The notes beneath the pieces were generated by a model. It was not told where the DNA came from and searched no databases. It saw only the letters and a program-made list of their open reading frames with translations. Source: Hyposmocoma kahamanoa (lineage: Eukaryota > Arthropoda > Insecta > Lepidoptera > Cosmopterigidae). From it: a stretch of 64,000 bases of DNA. The first letter of the stretch is position 1. Each line of letters opens with the position of its first letter. A program made the position numbers and the translations under genes. Below, piece by piece: positions 36,101 through 51,100 of this stretch. The stretch spans positions 2,185,565 through 2,249,564 of the forward strand of contig NW_020653718.1 of NCBI RefSeq assembly GCF_003589595.1, given 5' to 3'.

Positions 36101-39100
36101 GCCTATGGAATAAATTATTAGTTGGCTTCAACTTATTCTTTTCATAGTTTATATTATTGTATTTATGTATTGATTAATTTTTTTTCTAAGAATTACTTTG
36201 GAAGTGTCTTTGGTGTTGTCTAGTATTATATATTAATTTATTTGGGTTTCTTATGTCCACTTGCACTAAACCTAGGTACGTCTTAAACCAATAATTGCAA
36301 TGCAAAAGACACTCTTAATACATTGTGTTAAGAGTGTCTTATCAATTTAAGCATTGGTTTAAGACATACTTAAGCTTAGTGCAAGGGGACAATAGGCTTC
36401 TAGCAGTTACGTTAGTTTGCAACTATACATTTTGATTGGATTAATTTTACGAATATACCAACCTCGAGAATATACGTGCAGATACCTTATGTAAATAAGA
36501 ATTAGTATTTATTTAAATGTATATGTTAGTATTTTATATTCTCACTTTATTTTCTTCTGTTAAATTTGCCGCTGTGCGTACTATCCACCTCCCTCGTAAC
36601 TGAAATTCTGATCGATGTGGTTAAATACTTACTCGTCCAGTAGCTAATAAAATTGGCTTCGGGGCGTGACACTCCCTGTCCTCCTCTGTAGCATTCATAG
36701 CTATAGCGGTAATATAATCCAAAAGGTCGTTACCAGTCACGGTACCCTGAAATTTTACAATAATTTTTTTTTTATTACTCGTACAATCACCCTCAGATCA
36801 TAGTTGACAATTTCATTTTACTACTATAAAAATGTTAAATTATTTACAAGATCGTGAAAATTACATATACTCCGACTACGTAATTTCCGTGGCAATTTTT
36901 TTTATTTAATTATTAGATTTTTTATCGTGCAATATTATTTAATAATTACACGATAATATACTTGAATATTTAAATAACAAAAATGGCCACGGCATTACGT
37001 AGTGAACACTAGACCGAGAATAACCGATGAAATGGAATGATGTATCGTTATGTCTCAGGGTGACGGACGCAGTGGCAGTGCCCCTAAGATCATTACTATT
37101 TAAAGCTCTGAGTGGCACCGCATCTGTTATGGATAGGCGTGTCGCTTACCACCAGGCGCACGAGTTGTTTGTCGGTATTATAAAAAAAGGACTGACGGTC
37201 GCTTTTAGTATCACACCCTTGCCCTTCCAAGCCGGAACGCAGTAATGCTAACAAAAATGGCGACAAAAATGGGTAAGGCAGTACTTCTCGAACGACGAAC
37301 CCTTTCACGAGGAGCTGTACTGCTACTACACAGCACCTGATATAGGTGGCAAGTCACTAACCACTAGGCTCAGGATTTGTTCGCCACGTTACTTGTTGTA
37401 ACAAGTCCGGCCGTGTATGGAGTACTGCTGCCACTTATAGGATGGCTCTGCTAAATACCAACTGGCCATTTAATTGACATGGCCTTGGATTTAATTGACA
37501 AGCGTGGCAAGAGGCTTATAGGTGACTCAGAATTAGTGGAGGCGAAGCTGCAGAGCCTTGAACACCGCCGTAAAGTCGCTGCTGCTCGGTATTCTACAGG
37601 ATATATCACGGAGAGTGTGCGATGGAATTTTACAATTTGATTCCTTCTTCCCCTTTCCATCATCGGGAGACTAGACGTGGGCTGAGATTACGCCCCTATG
37701 TTGTGGATATTCTCAGTAGAGATTGATGTATTTGTCAAATAGACAAACATGGCAAATACCTTGTCACACATGCTATCTACACAAGTTGATTATTTGCCAA
37801 ACATATTTTAAATACGCAAAGACAAATGGCCATGTCAAGCGCCACCTTAATGCTTACTGAAATAAAGAAAGAAAGAAAGAAACATTTATTCGGCTATTAT
37901 AAATAATAATAATAATATTCGCCTAAATTTAAATTAAAAAATTAAAAAATAACCAAAAAATATATATATTACTAAGTACATAATTAATAGCCGAAAAGGC
38001 TAGCCAGCTCAGCTTAATGCTGGGCAGAGCACAGCGCTGATTTTCAGCTGGAGCCTGAGAAGAGGTAGATAGCTATGCCTATTTAACAACGAACAAGAAC
38101 AACAAGGATTTGATCCGTAACCTAAACATTGAAAATAACAATACCCAATTTATAATATAATTATTACAATATGCAGCGTGCTCTTAGACAGTATAAAATA
38201 ACAAAATTAATAATAATAATAAGAATAATGTCCGAGTCATAACTATACTAAAATAAATTAACAACTAGCTTTAGTGATTGATGCCGTTCATTTGCCCTAT
38301 TGGCGTAAACTCTTTAATTCTTTTGCGAAAGCCAGATAAAGAAGCTGAGACGATAAAGCTTTAATTATTTACCCACCTGAGTGATATTCAACGTGTTTGC
38401 GCCGTCAATAGTTCCAGATGCGAAACTGTACCCCATCGCAGCAACACAACCATTTACTGGATCACTCTAAAAAATAATGCAAGAAAATCATATAATAAAA
38501 ATAATAAATATTAGACAACATCACACACGTTTCTACACTGACCCGGCTGGGAAGCCGGGACCTCAGAGATGGCGACACTATGAAAACGGTGTGACCTCGG
38601 AGGCGGTCATATAATCACTGCTAAATCAACTCTGTAAAGATACTTATTCTGCTTTGACATTCTGCCTTCTTGGTAAATTATACCTACAGGGTTTGTTATA
38701 ATTTATTAATACAATGATATGACTACGAAAAAATTCTTTCGATCCTGCTGGATTTGAACCAACGTCAATTAACAAAGCCATGGAGCGAACTAGAGGAGAT
38801 ACAGGTGTCTCAGGAGAAAATCCACAGATTCGCAAAGGGATTGTGACCTGAAAGTCATTTGGGTCCGCGTGCCCATTTAGATCACGTCGTACTATTTGAA
38901 GTGAATTACAATTTTTTTGTACTTTTTTTTGTAGAGTTTCGTACACAGGAATATTTTAACCATTCCGCTTTTGACGTTCTTCAAAAGCGTACTGCTCTTA
39001 CGGATTACACTAGAGAACATTTAAATACTCGACTGCCTTACATTCTCAGGTTATTTCCTAAATTCTTTTCTCGCATGATGTAAATAGGAATTTCTCCACA

Positions 39101-42100
39101 AATAGGTTTTTCTCAGTCGCTAGTGGCGAAACCGTTTAATAAAAGTCTTGCAATACAAACCGTGTTAAACGTCTTGGTGATAGTATCGTATTTCGCGACA
39201 GTTTCTTCGGAGAATTCAACGAATTGATGAACAACTGCCAACTCGCCCGTTAGTTCTTGTCCAGGACTGCTCAATACTTCCTGAAATTAAACTAATGTTT
39301 TTTTATTTCCTTATAAAAATGTAGTTTCTAAAGTGTCGGTTCTAGTCAAATGTGTGATGCGTTCGATTACTTGTAACATCTCGGTGTTTTTGGTTTTATA
39401 TACAGGAAGATTTTTTTATCACTATCCAAATTTTATTTGGGCATTAGGTATCTGTGCCACGATTCTCGCTGCCAATCAAAGGTTGTTAGATCATGGCCAG
39501 TTCACTTCTCCTTCACATGCACAAAGGCGTGGAAGGCAAAGACTGCCAGTAGAGATCGAGGAAGAAATCTTCGATTTTTTCGAATGAAACCCTCGTGCAA
39601 GTACTCGAGATGCAGCGAGACGCTTCGAGGTCAGCCAGTACGCCGTCTGGAAGCTGCTCAACACCGCAGGGTTGCACCCTTACCACTTCCAAAGGTGCAA
39701 GCATTAAGTGATGCAGATGCTGCGCCCCACCGAGCCTTCTGCGAGTGGCTAATTGCGCACCCGACGGCCGTTATAAACAAAAATAAATAAAATAAAAATA
39801 AAAAAATAAAATATTGTTTATTTCAGACTTCGTCCATAGTATTGTTAGTTAGTTAGTAACAATTTGACTTAAAATTAGGTTAGTACATAAGTAATTAATC
39901 TATAAATTTATAATAAAATGCTACAAGAAGGAAGGGCACATATACAACTCCTACACATCTAATTTCGGATATGGACATATACCCCCCTCTGTAGTTCCAT
40001 CCAATATTTGAGGATGGGGCCCTCACACCTATCAGCTATCATCTTCAGGACTCCGTTGGTGCTGCAACGCAATCTGCATCTCAGGGAGTTCGCCTTTTTA
40101 CGCATGATCGCATAGAAATCGTCAATACGGGCTTCGGCAAACATCCCCGACGCACTGCAGAAGCGCGGCCTCCCCAACAAAGCCCTGAAGATGTTATTAA
40201 ACTGAACGCGCAGAGCACTGTAAGCACATTTGCTATATGAGATCCACAGACTGCTCGTGTAAAACGACTGGCAATATGTCTTAAAAAGTAAAATCTTTAT
40301 TTCTTTAGTACTGCGAGCAAATCTGCGGATCAGCATATTTCCCCTTACCACCAGCGCTCTACGCTCTCTTTCAATGTCACTGTCGTCTTTAAGGCGTTCA
40401 TTCACAATGTGTCCCAAATATTTAAACTCAGTGACTCTTTTGAGGTCTACTCCATTAAGCCGTATTGGAGGTACATAATTTGAGGTTTTAAAACCCGCTT
40501 TGAAAACCATAAATTCACTCTTTTTTACGTTATAACATAGTCCATGCGAGACCGCATACTCTTCACATAACTTTAAAAGTTTTCTCAACGCACTGACAGA
40601 CGGGGCGAGCAGCACCATATCGTCGGCGTAGCTTATGTTGTTCACGCTGACGGAATCGATATGGCATCCTACTCGGGCACTGCTCAATCGGCAAATCAAA
40701 TCATTAACATACAGGTTGAAGAGCGTCGGCGATGTCAAACCACCTTGCCTCACCCCGCACTCCAACCTGTACGCCACAGAAAAAGTACCGTCCCACTTTA
40801 CAACGTTACTTTGATTACCATACCAATACTCAAAAACAGAAACTAATTCAGGTGGCATACCAGTATTTCGTAATTTAGACTACAACAGATCATATGATAC
40901 CATATCAAAGGCTCTAGATATGTCCAGGAAACAGGCGTACACATTTGTACGTCTGTCCGTGTAGTAACGCACAGTGTGCTTGAGAGCTAGAATCGCGGAC
41001 TCAGTGGACAGGCCGGCCTGGAAACCAAATTGGGAATCATGTATGATGACATGTTTTCTAAGGTGCTTCTCAAGCACACTGTCCAATACTTTAGCTGTGA
41101 TAGTCGCCAATGATATGGGTCTGTAGTTCTTTAAGTCTGAAATATCACCGGTTCTATTTTTGAGTATGGGCACAACAACAGTTTTCATTAGTTCATGTGG
41201 CAAATAACAATGACTTATACACAATGAATAGAACATACCAAGCACTCTAAACAAATGCACCCCAGCGTGTTGCAAATGCTCTATGCTCAGACTATCATGT
41301 CCCGGTGATTTGCCCCGGGTTATATCCCTAATAGCTTTTTCAACATCCTTGGCTGAAATTCTAATAATAATGTCCTTTGGATTAGACTTAATACAGCAGT
41401 TACTTTCCGACGATTCATTAGCACTCAATGGTGATAAAACTTTAAAATGATTTTTAAAAAGATTAGCAATGTCAGCCTTTTCAGTGACACCGTTAATGCT
41501 CACAGGTCTTCCAGGTTTTCCATTAAAATTACTAGTTAATTGCCAGAATTTTTTGAAATTTTTCTCGGAATAGGTTTTTGCCAACATATCCATTTTTAAT
41601 TGTTCTTCGTGATTTTGACACCACTTCAATTTTGACTTAAATAATTTCCGACTTTCATACATTTCATTATAAATAAAACCACTCCTTGGTCTGCCATATA
41701 ATACCCACAAATTAAATTTCGACCTAGCTTCCCTGTGCGCATCACGAACATATTTATTCCAACCAATCACAACCTTGTGTTTTTTTTAATTATTACCCCT
41801 GTACGTAAATTTAGCGGCATCACGTAAAGTACCAATAATTACAGAATATAATTCGTCTATAAGGGCCTTATGGTCACCATTAGAGCATAATATATGATTG
41901 CTACAACTATTAAATTGCTCGGGATAGTGCATTTCTCTAAAATGCGAGTTACAATATTCATGATACATTTCTATTTGATCATGTTGTCTTGTACCCCAGG
42001 TAACCTTATTAACATCATATTTCTGTGTAGCATGTTTAGGTCTTAAAATTGCCAAATTACACACCACTTTTAGTGGAAAATGGTCTGACCAAAACGTATT

Positions 42101-45100
42101 ATAGTCAATTTTAATATCACTTATAATTCTAAATACAGACTCTGTTACCAAGCAATGGTCAAGCCATCTCGCACTCCCGTGGACTTCACTTACAAATGTA
42201 TAATTGTCAGAGTACATACCAAGTTTTTCAAAATCTGCACAACACCATTTTTGATCCGCACTGAAGTTTAGTAGCTCATTTCCAAAAAGTTCCATCGGAT
42301 GAGCATTAAAATCGCCTAATATTAACACTGATTCAACATATTCACTTTCAATAATCGCACTAATTTTACCTAATAATTCCGTAAACTCAGGCAAATTTTC
42401 TGACCTATCAACCGGCATGTAAACACTGAATACTAGCACATCTTGATTATTCACTGTTACTTTTATTGCCGATAGTCTAACGCTGTCGCATCTCACGACC
42501 GCCACTGAAGAGAAAGCACTCTTACGCCACAACAAAGCAGTACCACCATGAGGTCTGCCATGCAGTACACCCGCTGACATGTCCACTGCTGAAGTCCCCG
42601 CGCTAGCAAAGTCCTCATCAATGGTACTCAAAAAAGAAAGCTCTGGCTCCAGCAGCCAAGTTTCTTGAAGTGCAACTATGTCCGATGTTTTACATAATGT
42701 CTTCACGCATTCCGCTGAACGCTTAACATTCTTACAGTTGAAGGTAATTAATGTACACGGCGAACTTTCCATCTATTGTTTGTGGTTATGTTTCTCGTAT
42801 TTGTGGTGACTTTCGCATATAATTAAACCTCCGAAACGAGATTCCGTCAGGCCACAACTTGTCATTCAAGAAAAATTCCAGCTTTTGTTGGGATACATAT
42901 AATTTATAACTATTATACCCTTTATTATTTTTCATGATGATTTTTTCAAGAGACACTTTCTTTGGTCTTGCTCTCAATGTAACTTTTTATATCATTTTCC
43001 TGGGTATCCAGATGAACATTAGATATATATATTGGTATTTTTAGGTCAGCGGCCTTAAATTTTTCCTCAGGCTGGGTACTCGCACATCCTCTTTGTCCAA
43101 TAAACTTATTTTTAAACCTTTTCCTCTGAACAGTTTTCCATTCCTCAGTCGGAAGACGTTCTTTCCATTTGCCTTCTTTACGCAGCACCTCGGCCATTGT
43201 CGATTTACTTGAACAATTATTTATTATTTCATCATACTCGTAAATGCTTGGCGCTACTACAGTTGTTTTCGTTTGCGAGGAACTCGTAGCAAACTCGCCA
43301 GTAACGCTCGGTGACTCGACGGCCGCTCGCTCTGTACGCGGTGTCAACGACACGGGTGACTCGCGACCGGTTTGGTGAGATCCGGTAGTACAGGGCAGCG
43401 TCGGCGGTGGGGCGCACGGAGTGTGCGGCAGCGCAAACGGCCCACTATCTAATATACATATACCCTCCACGACAATTATTAACATTCCGGTCACAACTAC
43501 TTGATTTATCAATTAATTTAATTTCTTGCGCTAAATAATCAGCTGTAACATAGTTTTCTCTAATATTCTTGATTTCCGACTTTAATATAAGGATATCTTT
43601 TAATAAGCTAGTCACGTCTACATGGTCGAAACTTATAGGGGGTAGCTTATTTAGATCGCGAGCCACAAAGATCGGTATTTTCTCTGGATCGGTCTCCTTA
43701 AGAAAAGCAACAATATCTTCAATATGTCTGTTACTTTTGCCACTTCCCTTTCTGTTAATACGGCGCTTGTTAGACGACGGCACAGATGAAAATAACAGTA
43801 ATTTTGCCGCTTCCAGTTCTTCAGCCGAAAATCCAGATGCACATATACGCACTAAACTCTCATCGTCCATAACTTCTATTTTATTCTGTATGAATGCTAA
43901 TACTTCGCATATAACAATATTACACTTATTACATTTTAACGTATCCACTTCCGCATTTAAAACCATTTTGACACACAACCGATCGCGCACGCGCGAACGC
44001 CGGAACTTATAATGAGGACCGATGAGGCTTTGTTTACGCGTGTCGGATTATACAATCAGCACAACTAACACTGGTGGTCATTCCGAAACCCACACATGAT
44101 AAGGGAAACCTATCATCAAGTGCGTTTTAGTGCCAACGTGTGGGCCGGTATCGTAGGCAATAAAGTACTTGGGCCGTATTTTATCGAGGGACGCTTGACC
44201 GGTGGCACGTATCTGGATATGTTGCGTACGGTGATCACGGACTTTGTGGACGAGGTGCCCCTCGTGCACCTGCGCGACTTTTATTTCCAACAAGACGGTG
44301 CCCCGCCTCACTACGCCGCCGCGGTGCGCGAATACCTCGGCGCTGAGCACGGCGACCGCTGGATCGGCCGCGGAGGCCCCGTCCCGTGGCCAGCGCGCTC
44401 ACCGGACCTGACTCCATGTGACTTTTTTTTGTGGGGTGAAATTAAAAGACGTGTGTATGTGGAAGAGGCCCAAAGCCTAGACGCATTAAAACTGCAAATC
44501 ATACGCGCGTTTGATGAAGTGAAAAGAGACACTGTAGTGCTTAATAAATTGAAAGACAATGTGCAGAAACGTGCTAGACTCTGTTTAGAGAGAAATGGTT
44601 TGCATTTTGAACAATTGCTAAAATACACTTAGTTATTAGGATTTTAATCTTTTTTTTTTTTGTTTTATTGTAGGCAAGTTGAATTTTATTGATTTTAATT
44701 ATTGTACATTCTAAGTTGATTCAAATTTTTTAAATACGCCTTATTGCAAAAGGTGCTGGCTACCTACCTACTTTGTAAAATTGCCTTCTGAGTAATTTAA
44801 ACCTACCTACTACCTAGCTAATTTAAACGTTAACGAGTAACCTAAACTACCTTATCACTATGAAATTTAGGTAGGTACAATAATGCCTTTTGCGATCTGA
44901 CGGTCCTAAGCCCGTTAAAGTATGAAGGAAAAATTTGCAACTTATGGATGTTATTATTTGTTATCAATCAAATGGCGGGGCGGGTGGCGGAAGCGCAATG
45001 CGCGGTGACCATTTACGTCAGGATTTTTTTGAATAATTTTGTAATGCCTTATCTCAATATTTTAGTACTGAATGATACTAAAAGAAAAAATACGTATATA

Positions 45101-48100
45101 ATTATTTTCATTGCAGATCATAATATGAAATTTTGGATAGTGTTTAAAAAATCTTCCTGTATAACGAGCATGTCCCTAAATTTATATTTTATATTAAGCC
45201 TTTTATTTACCAAGCTAAAGTGGTCCTTCGAGGCGGATCATCCATAAGTCGCTGGTTCACAAGGTTCGAAGGACCACTTTGTCTTTTTAGAAATTTTAAA
45301 CTATATTTTTTTTTTAGTGACATGCTCTTTACAGTTATGAACAATGTTGAAAGACAGGGAAAATGATCAACGGTAATGTCAACGATTAAAACTGTTGGTG
45401 TTGCTATATTAATACGTAAAGTATTGTACTATTTATTTTACTTCTTGAGATTTTATGTTCTGTATTGAACATTAACGATTGTACCCCAGTCTCCACAGGA
45501 GCATACCAAACCACGACGTTCAACCATATTCCTAACACATTATTATTATTATTTCAGTATTCGATTTTTTATCGTGCAATATTATTTAATAATTACACGA
45601 TAGCGTACTTGAATATGACACTAATAACTAACTAATAACACGGAAATTAGGTAACGAACACCATTCCGAGAATGACCGTATTTCTTACCAAGGCTCCCTC
45701 GTAAACAGCAGTGCCAATAATCCTAGTACTTTCAAACATGTCGTCTCCGGGCCCCAAAGCAAAGCACCGCTCGAAAGCATCACAGATCTTAAACTGGTTG
45801 TCACATTCATCTCCACTAAACTCGCAACGAGCGCCGCGGATATTTGGAGACACGTCACCGAGATTCGCTGAGAAGAATCCTGCTACTATTTCTGGCTGAA
45901 AAAATTATTACGCTCGATAATTAATTAGATAATGGGTGACAGATTTGGTGAAAAAAGGCGTGTGTTTATATTTTCTGGTGAATTCACAGCACTGTTATTC
46001 GTCTTCTGCGACATGCAAAACGGAGAATAGATCTCTATTTGCGACCAGAGATGGATAGTGGGCTAAAACCCAATCACACGACCAGGGTTTGAAACGGGTT
46101 TTTACCCAAAGCGTTTTAATGCATTTCTGCCCAAAATCGTGGGCGGAAACGGCGGATAATACGGAATTTGGTGTATTATATACTTATTACAAATTACAAA
46201 TTAATACTTATTACAAATTTCGATGTAAAAAATCCTTTTTAGACGAAAAAGAAGCAAATCCACACCAATACCTTGCAATCCTATGAATTCTCTCTATTAA
46301 GGATGCACCTTACGATTCAATTTTTACGAAAATCTTGGAGTTTGTGAAATTATTTGACTTTGTACGTTTGAAACCTATATATGTTTTTCTAACTTTAAAT
46401 GTCATGTCATAAAAACCTTTTAAAATCTTGAAACTTACGTGCCCAGTAGGTCTGTTTGGGTTTAAAGTCTTCTCCAGCCTTATAGAGGCGTATCCTAAAT
46501 TGTCAGAGGAAATGAGATGATTGGTCATGTTCATGCTGGTAGTGTGGACCGCGAACCAGTTGAGAACGCCATGTAGACTACCATCAGATTTCACTATACT
46601 AACTTGTTGAAGAGTGTCATCTGTGTTACCGAGATATCTGGAAGTAGAACATACCACAATAAATAAACTAATTGTACATGAATTTTGTGGCTTAAAATAA
46701 ATAGCAGTAACAGGTTTATGGAAAAAAGGCGAAGAAACGACAAAAGTGGCATCGACATTTAGAGCAGCCAAGACACTAAACGATTATCACTAATATCAGG
46801 TTTCTTACCACGGTATGACTTCTTTTTATTTTCCGGATATTTCGGAACGGTTGCACGCTCCATGGTCACGGGTTGACTGGACGGCGACAGATGACAGCTT
46901 TAAGAGCAGACATATCTGTCTACCCTCTTGCGCTGTCGACGACTACCTTCATCGCGATTTGTTGTGGCGTTACCATTGTCACTCACTTTTTTCACACAAA
47001 CCACACTCACTGTATCCGCACGCGAAACTGAACTCGAGGTGTTTTTGTTTTTAGTACTGCACGCACTAAGGACCGGATTCCATGCACTGGACAGTTTAAA
47101 ACCATCATCACGGTTAAATGTTTTGTACTAATCAAGATCACGAAGTACAAAACATTTAACCGTAACCGGGAAAATAAAAAGAAGTCGTACCGTGGTAAGA
47201 AACCTGATATTAGTGATAATCATTCATTTGAAAAATGTATATCGTGTACATACGTATTTTATTTAGTTCTGTTGATATAAAAAAATCGTTGGTATGTATA
47301 AAGTATTAATAATAAATCGGTTCTCTTGAAAAGTTTCGAGGAAAGTTTGTGGTTTTGTTTATAATTCTTAGGAATCGTGTTTTAACACCGTATACTAATC
47401 AGTGTATATCATCAATTTGACTATATAAGTATTAATTAAATTTTTATTGAATTGATATTCAATTATTTTTTGTGCAATTACTCCACTATAGTCCATTTGT
47501 TTAGGTACTTAACTACGTGTAAACAATCTTGATACATCTTTTTATTGAAACCATTGACTTACAAATAAATGGACGACGGGTCTAATACAAAAACCACGAA
47601 AAAAATGTCCCAAGTCAACCTATTCGAAATTTAAATTGTAATGTCATCGCAGTATCGCGCTGTCAGTCGAACAAATGAAGACTAAAGCGGAGTGTCGCGC
47701 TCTGTATACGATTTTAGCGCCTTACAAGTGCGGACACTTTTTAGCGCGGACCCGACGTCCATATAATTGTAAGTCAATGATTGAAACACATGCTTTACAA
47801 ATCAATAGGTATAAAAATAGGCATGCAATTTCATATGAAGCTAAGTACTTGTATTTTGTATTTGAAGGTAAGGGAAAATCATTTTATAAATGTATATTTC
47901 ATTAAATAGATATCTCGAGATTGTTTACATTTATTTAAGTACCTAAACAGATGGCCTATAGTTTGTTATAATTATTAATACAAAGATCCATATTATTCAA
48001 AGGATTTTTTTCTGAGTGTGCGATCTTTGTATTAATAATTATATAAGTACTTTTTCCAAAGTTCTTGATTCCACACTCTCATTGTTATGCGGAACCAACC

Positions 48101-51100
48101 AAAGCCATTTGAGGTTGTATAGACTCTTAATTGTTATAAAATGATCTTCAAACAAAACTTGTGTGACAGACTGCTAGACACATGTCTCTCCGAAGTGTAA
48201 AGAAGACAATGGAATCACATGTACCAAGAAGTAAAACGTGCTCATATTTTCATTGAATAAATGATTTATTCAATTAAGAAATCTCCAATCTGCATATTTG
48301 GGGATTGCAAAATATGCTATACGTACTTTAGACACAGTAGATAAGGAACTTACCTAAGTCTCTCAGTTTCGGGATTGTTGTCATAAGAAAACGGTGATCG
48401 ATTCATATGCGCATTCTTAACTTGCGTTTCTCCGTAGAAAAGTCGAGCTGGCACTATATTTTCGTGAGCGTTGATTATACTCTGTAATAATTAATAAAGT
48501 TTATTCGGAAAGTTCATTTTCATGAACTAAGTGTCCCCGAAAATTGAAAATAAAACTATTTTCAAATGGTGACCACGGCATCTGCAAAGAACCCTAAACA
48601 GTTTTTTTTAAACAACAACGTACTCGTGATTTGAATTTGGAAAAAATAATAATACCAGTTCCTTGTGAAAGAGTTCGTCCAGGGAAATACTGCTACCTTA
48701 TCTATTTCTGCCGCCAAGCAGTAATAAATACATAAAAATAAAAAATTAAAATTGTTTATTTCAGACAACTAAAAGTCCATACAAATTACTATGTTAGTAA
48801 CATGACATACCTTATAACTATATTAGTATTGCGTTAGTAGATAAACAATTATTAAATTTCTTATTATACCTATTACTTAATTACATATTACCACGTACAA
48901 CGTGTAACTCGGTGAACTTTCGCAAAACCGCTGCTCTCGCACTACTGATGTGGACATTTTGCGCATAATGTCATAAAAATCGTCCACAGCAGCACCAGCA
49001 AACATGCCAGATGCACTGCAGAAGCCGGGAAGCCTCAACAAGGCCCTAAAGGTGTTATTGTATTGGACTCTCGAGTCACTATATTATGATATCAGCGTAA
49101 AGTTATGCGTAGCGTATCGTAAGGGTGCTGGTGAAATTACAGGCACATGGGACTTGTCAGCTTGTCTCAGGGTGATGGGCGCAGTGGAGGTGCCCAGATC
49201 TTTGCGATTTAAAGCTCTGAGTGGCACTGCAACTGTTATGGACAGGCGAGTAGCTTACCATCCGGCGCACGATCTTGTTCGCCCCGTCAGTTGATATTAT
49301 AATAATCTCAGTACAGAGTACTAAAAAAACCGACCTCAAAAGTACGTGGAATTACATTTATAATTACGAAGTTTTATTGAAATTGGTTACCGGAAAGTGC
49401 GCAAACCCCGATTCATCCCCTAGTTCGCCACTATACGGGACTTGACACAGGAGATAATAAAAATCGGTTCTCACTACCCAAAGTATATTGAGAGAAAAAC
49501 GCCTTGAATTAAAGAATAGCAAAATCAACCATTAAAATAATTGCTCATCGTACTAAAATTTAGGCGTTATTTATAAAAATGAATCTTCATGCGTGAACAG
49601 TCACCCTTAGAGGTGGATGATTTTCTTCAAAATTAAATGGGACCACTATGGCGGTACCCTCTTTCCAACAAAAAAAGAATCGTGAAAATTGGTTCACAAA
49701 TACCGGAGTTATCGCGTAACATACATACAAAAAACAACAAAAAAACATACAGTCGAATTGAGAACCTCCTCCTTTTTTCTTGAAGTCGGTTAAAAAAACT
49801 AAGTTCTTCGAAAATGTAAACATACAAATTTCGTCTCTACAGTTATCTTTCGATTGGCAGAACAAGCTCATTACTATTTTCATCTAATTTAAGTATAAAG
49901 TTCTTACCCTAGTGATGCCTTCCACATAAGCATTGTAAGTCTCCCTGGAAAAGCCTAAAATGCTGATGTCAAGTAGGAAATCAACGAGATGTCCCCCTGG
50001 TGCACTGTGAGTGTGAGTACCGGTCAGAATCACGTTACGAATTGTGTAAATATTCCCGTACCTCGCTTGCAGATTTTGTACCACCTAAAATATAACAACA
50101 TTTATAATTAAAATCGTAATAGAATACTCGATGACCAAAATGCCTGGTGTTCACATTTGAATCAGAGAAATAATCTGTTGTCCATTATTCTTAAATATAA
50201 CTAATGGTGAAATTACAGACACATGGGGCTTGTCGACTTATGACTCAGGGTGTCGGGCGCAGTGCCCCTTGATCTTTGTGATTTAAAAGCTCTGAGTGGC
50301 GTTATAATTGTTAGGGCAGCCGTGTCGCTTACCATTTTTTAAAAAGTTACCAGTTAAACCAGTTAAACCAGTTTTAAAAAAAAAAGTTATATTTCTGGGT
50401 TATTGTTATAACTTTACACAGGTTGGTTTTTGTACATTTTATACAGTTGCCGTGAAACTTTTGTACACGTCTGGTTAGGTAATGTTTTGTTTACCTGTTT
50501 GAATTCTATTAAGTTTTTTCATGTATTGTTTTTCTGAAGATGTCAATGGTAAAAAATGTAGAGAAGTGACTCCTTTTTCGCCATTTGCTATTTCAGATAA
50601 GGGATATAGGGTCGTATTCCAGAACTCTACTCAATGCTCAAGTCAGGACTTGAATATTGCAGTGAGCATTGAAAATCATACTCAGGTCTTTGCCATTAGG
50701 GTCGTATTTCCAGTGCTTGAAATCATACTCAAGTCTGCTCAAATCCTGACTTGAGCATTGAGTGGAGTTCTGGAATACGACTCTCAGTACCAATCTCTGG
50801 ATAAAGTCAATATGAAGTGAATGCTTCTGCACCCTCTTGACACCAACCTCCCTTTCTGCTTCTTTTTTTCATAGACCCGCACTAGGGAAACCCTGTATCG
50901 TGGGTGCCATAGACACGCACATAGACAACCACAAATTACACCCAAACTCACGAGAGAAATAAATGTAGGCATATTAATATTTCTCCCGGCCTGGGAATCG
51001 AACCCGGGACCTCGGCGGCGTAGCAGTCCAGCATGACAACCGTTCGGCCACGGAGGCAGTTATTATATATATTAAATGACATTAAATTGACAACGATAAC

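Larger units (their letters stand above)
39777..44006 (-). mobile_element. Full-length LINE, 4.2 kb, TTATAA duplication
   Basis: Minus-strand element with ORF1, ORF2 and an AT-rich 3' tail (TTTTATTT repeats) at 39,777-39,820. TTATAA occurs at 39,771-39,776 and 44,007-44,012. The same family left truncated copies at 48,728-49,112 and 57,815-58,437. The clade is uncertain: it has an AP-like endonuclease and no RNase H seen. Confidence 0.88.
39340..44632 (+). mobile_element. Tc1/mariner-superfamily transposon (D,D41D) split by a LINE
   Basis: The N-terminal part of a transposase lies at about 39,440-39,776 and the rest at 44,007-44,632. The two join in frame when the LINE (39,777-44,006) and one copy of its TTATAA duplication are removed. 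Transposon termini were not located. It occupies ceramidase intron 6. Confidence 0.82.

Noticed and set aside
38859..39083. 74-codon plus-strand ORF in ceramidase intron 7
   Set aside because: No recognised domain and partly overlaps a SINE relic region; it could be a decayed element, but this cannot be supported.
47675..47905. 76-codon ORF
   Set aside because: Its first half is the terminal part of a hAT-like MITE.
50985..51060. tRNA gene
   Set aside because: The A- and B-box-like sequences belong to a SINE head: the same head is joined to the same non-tRNA body at four other places in the window.
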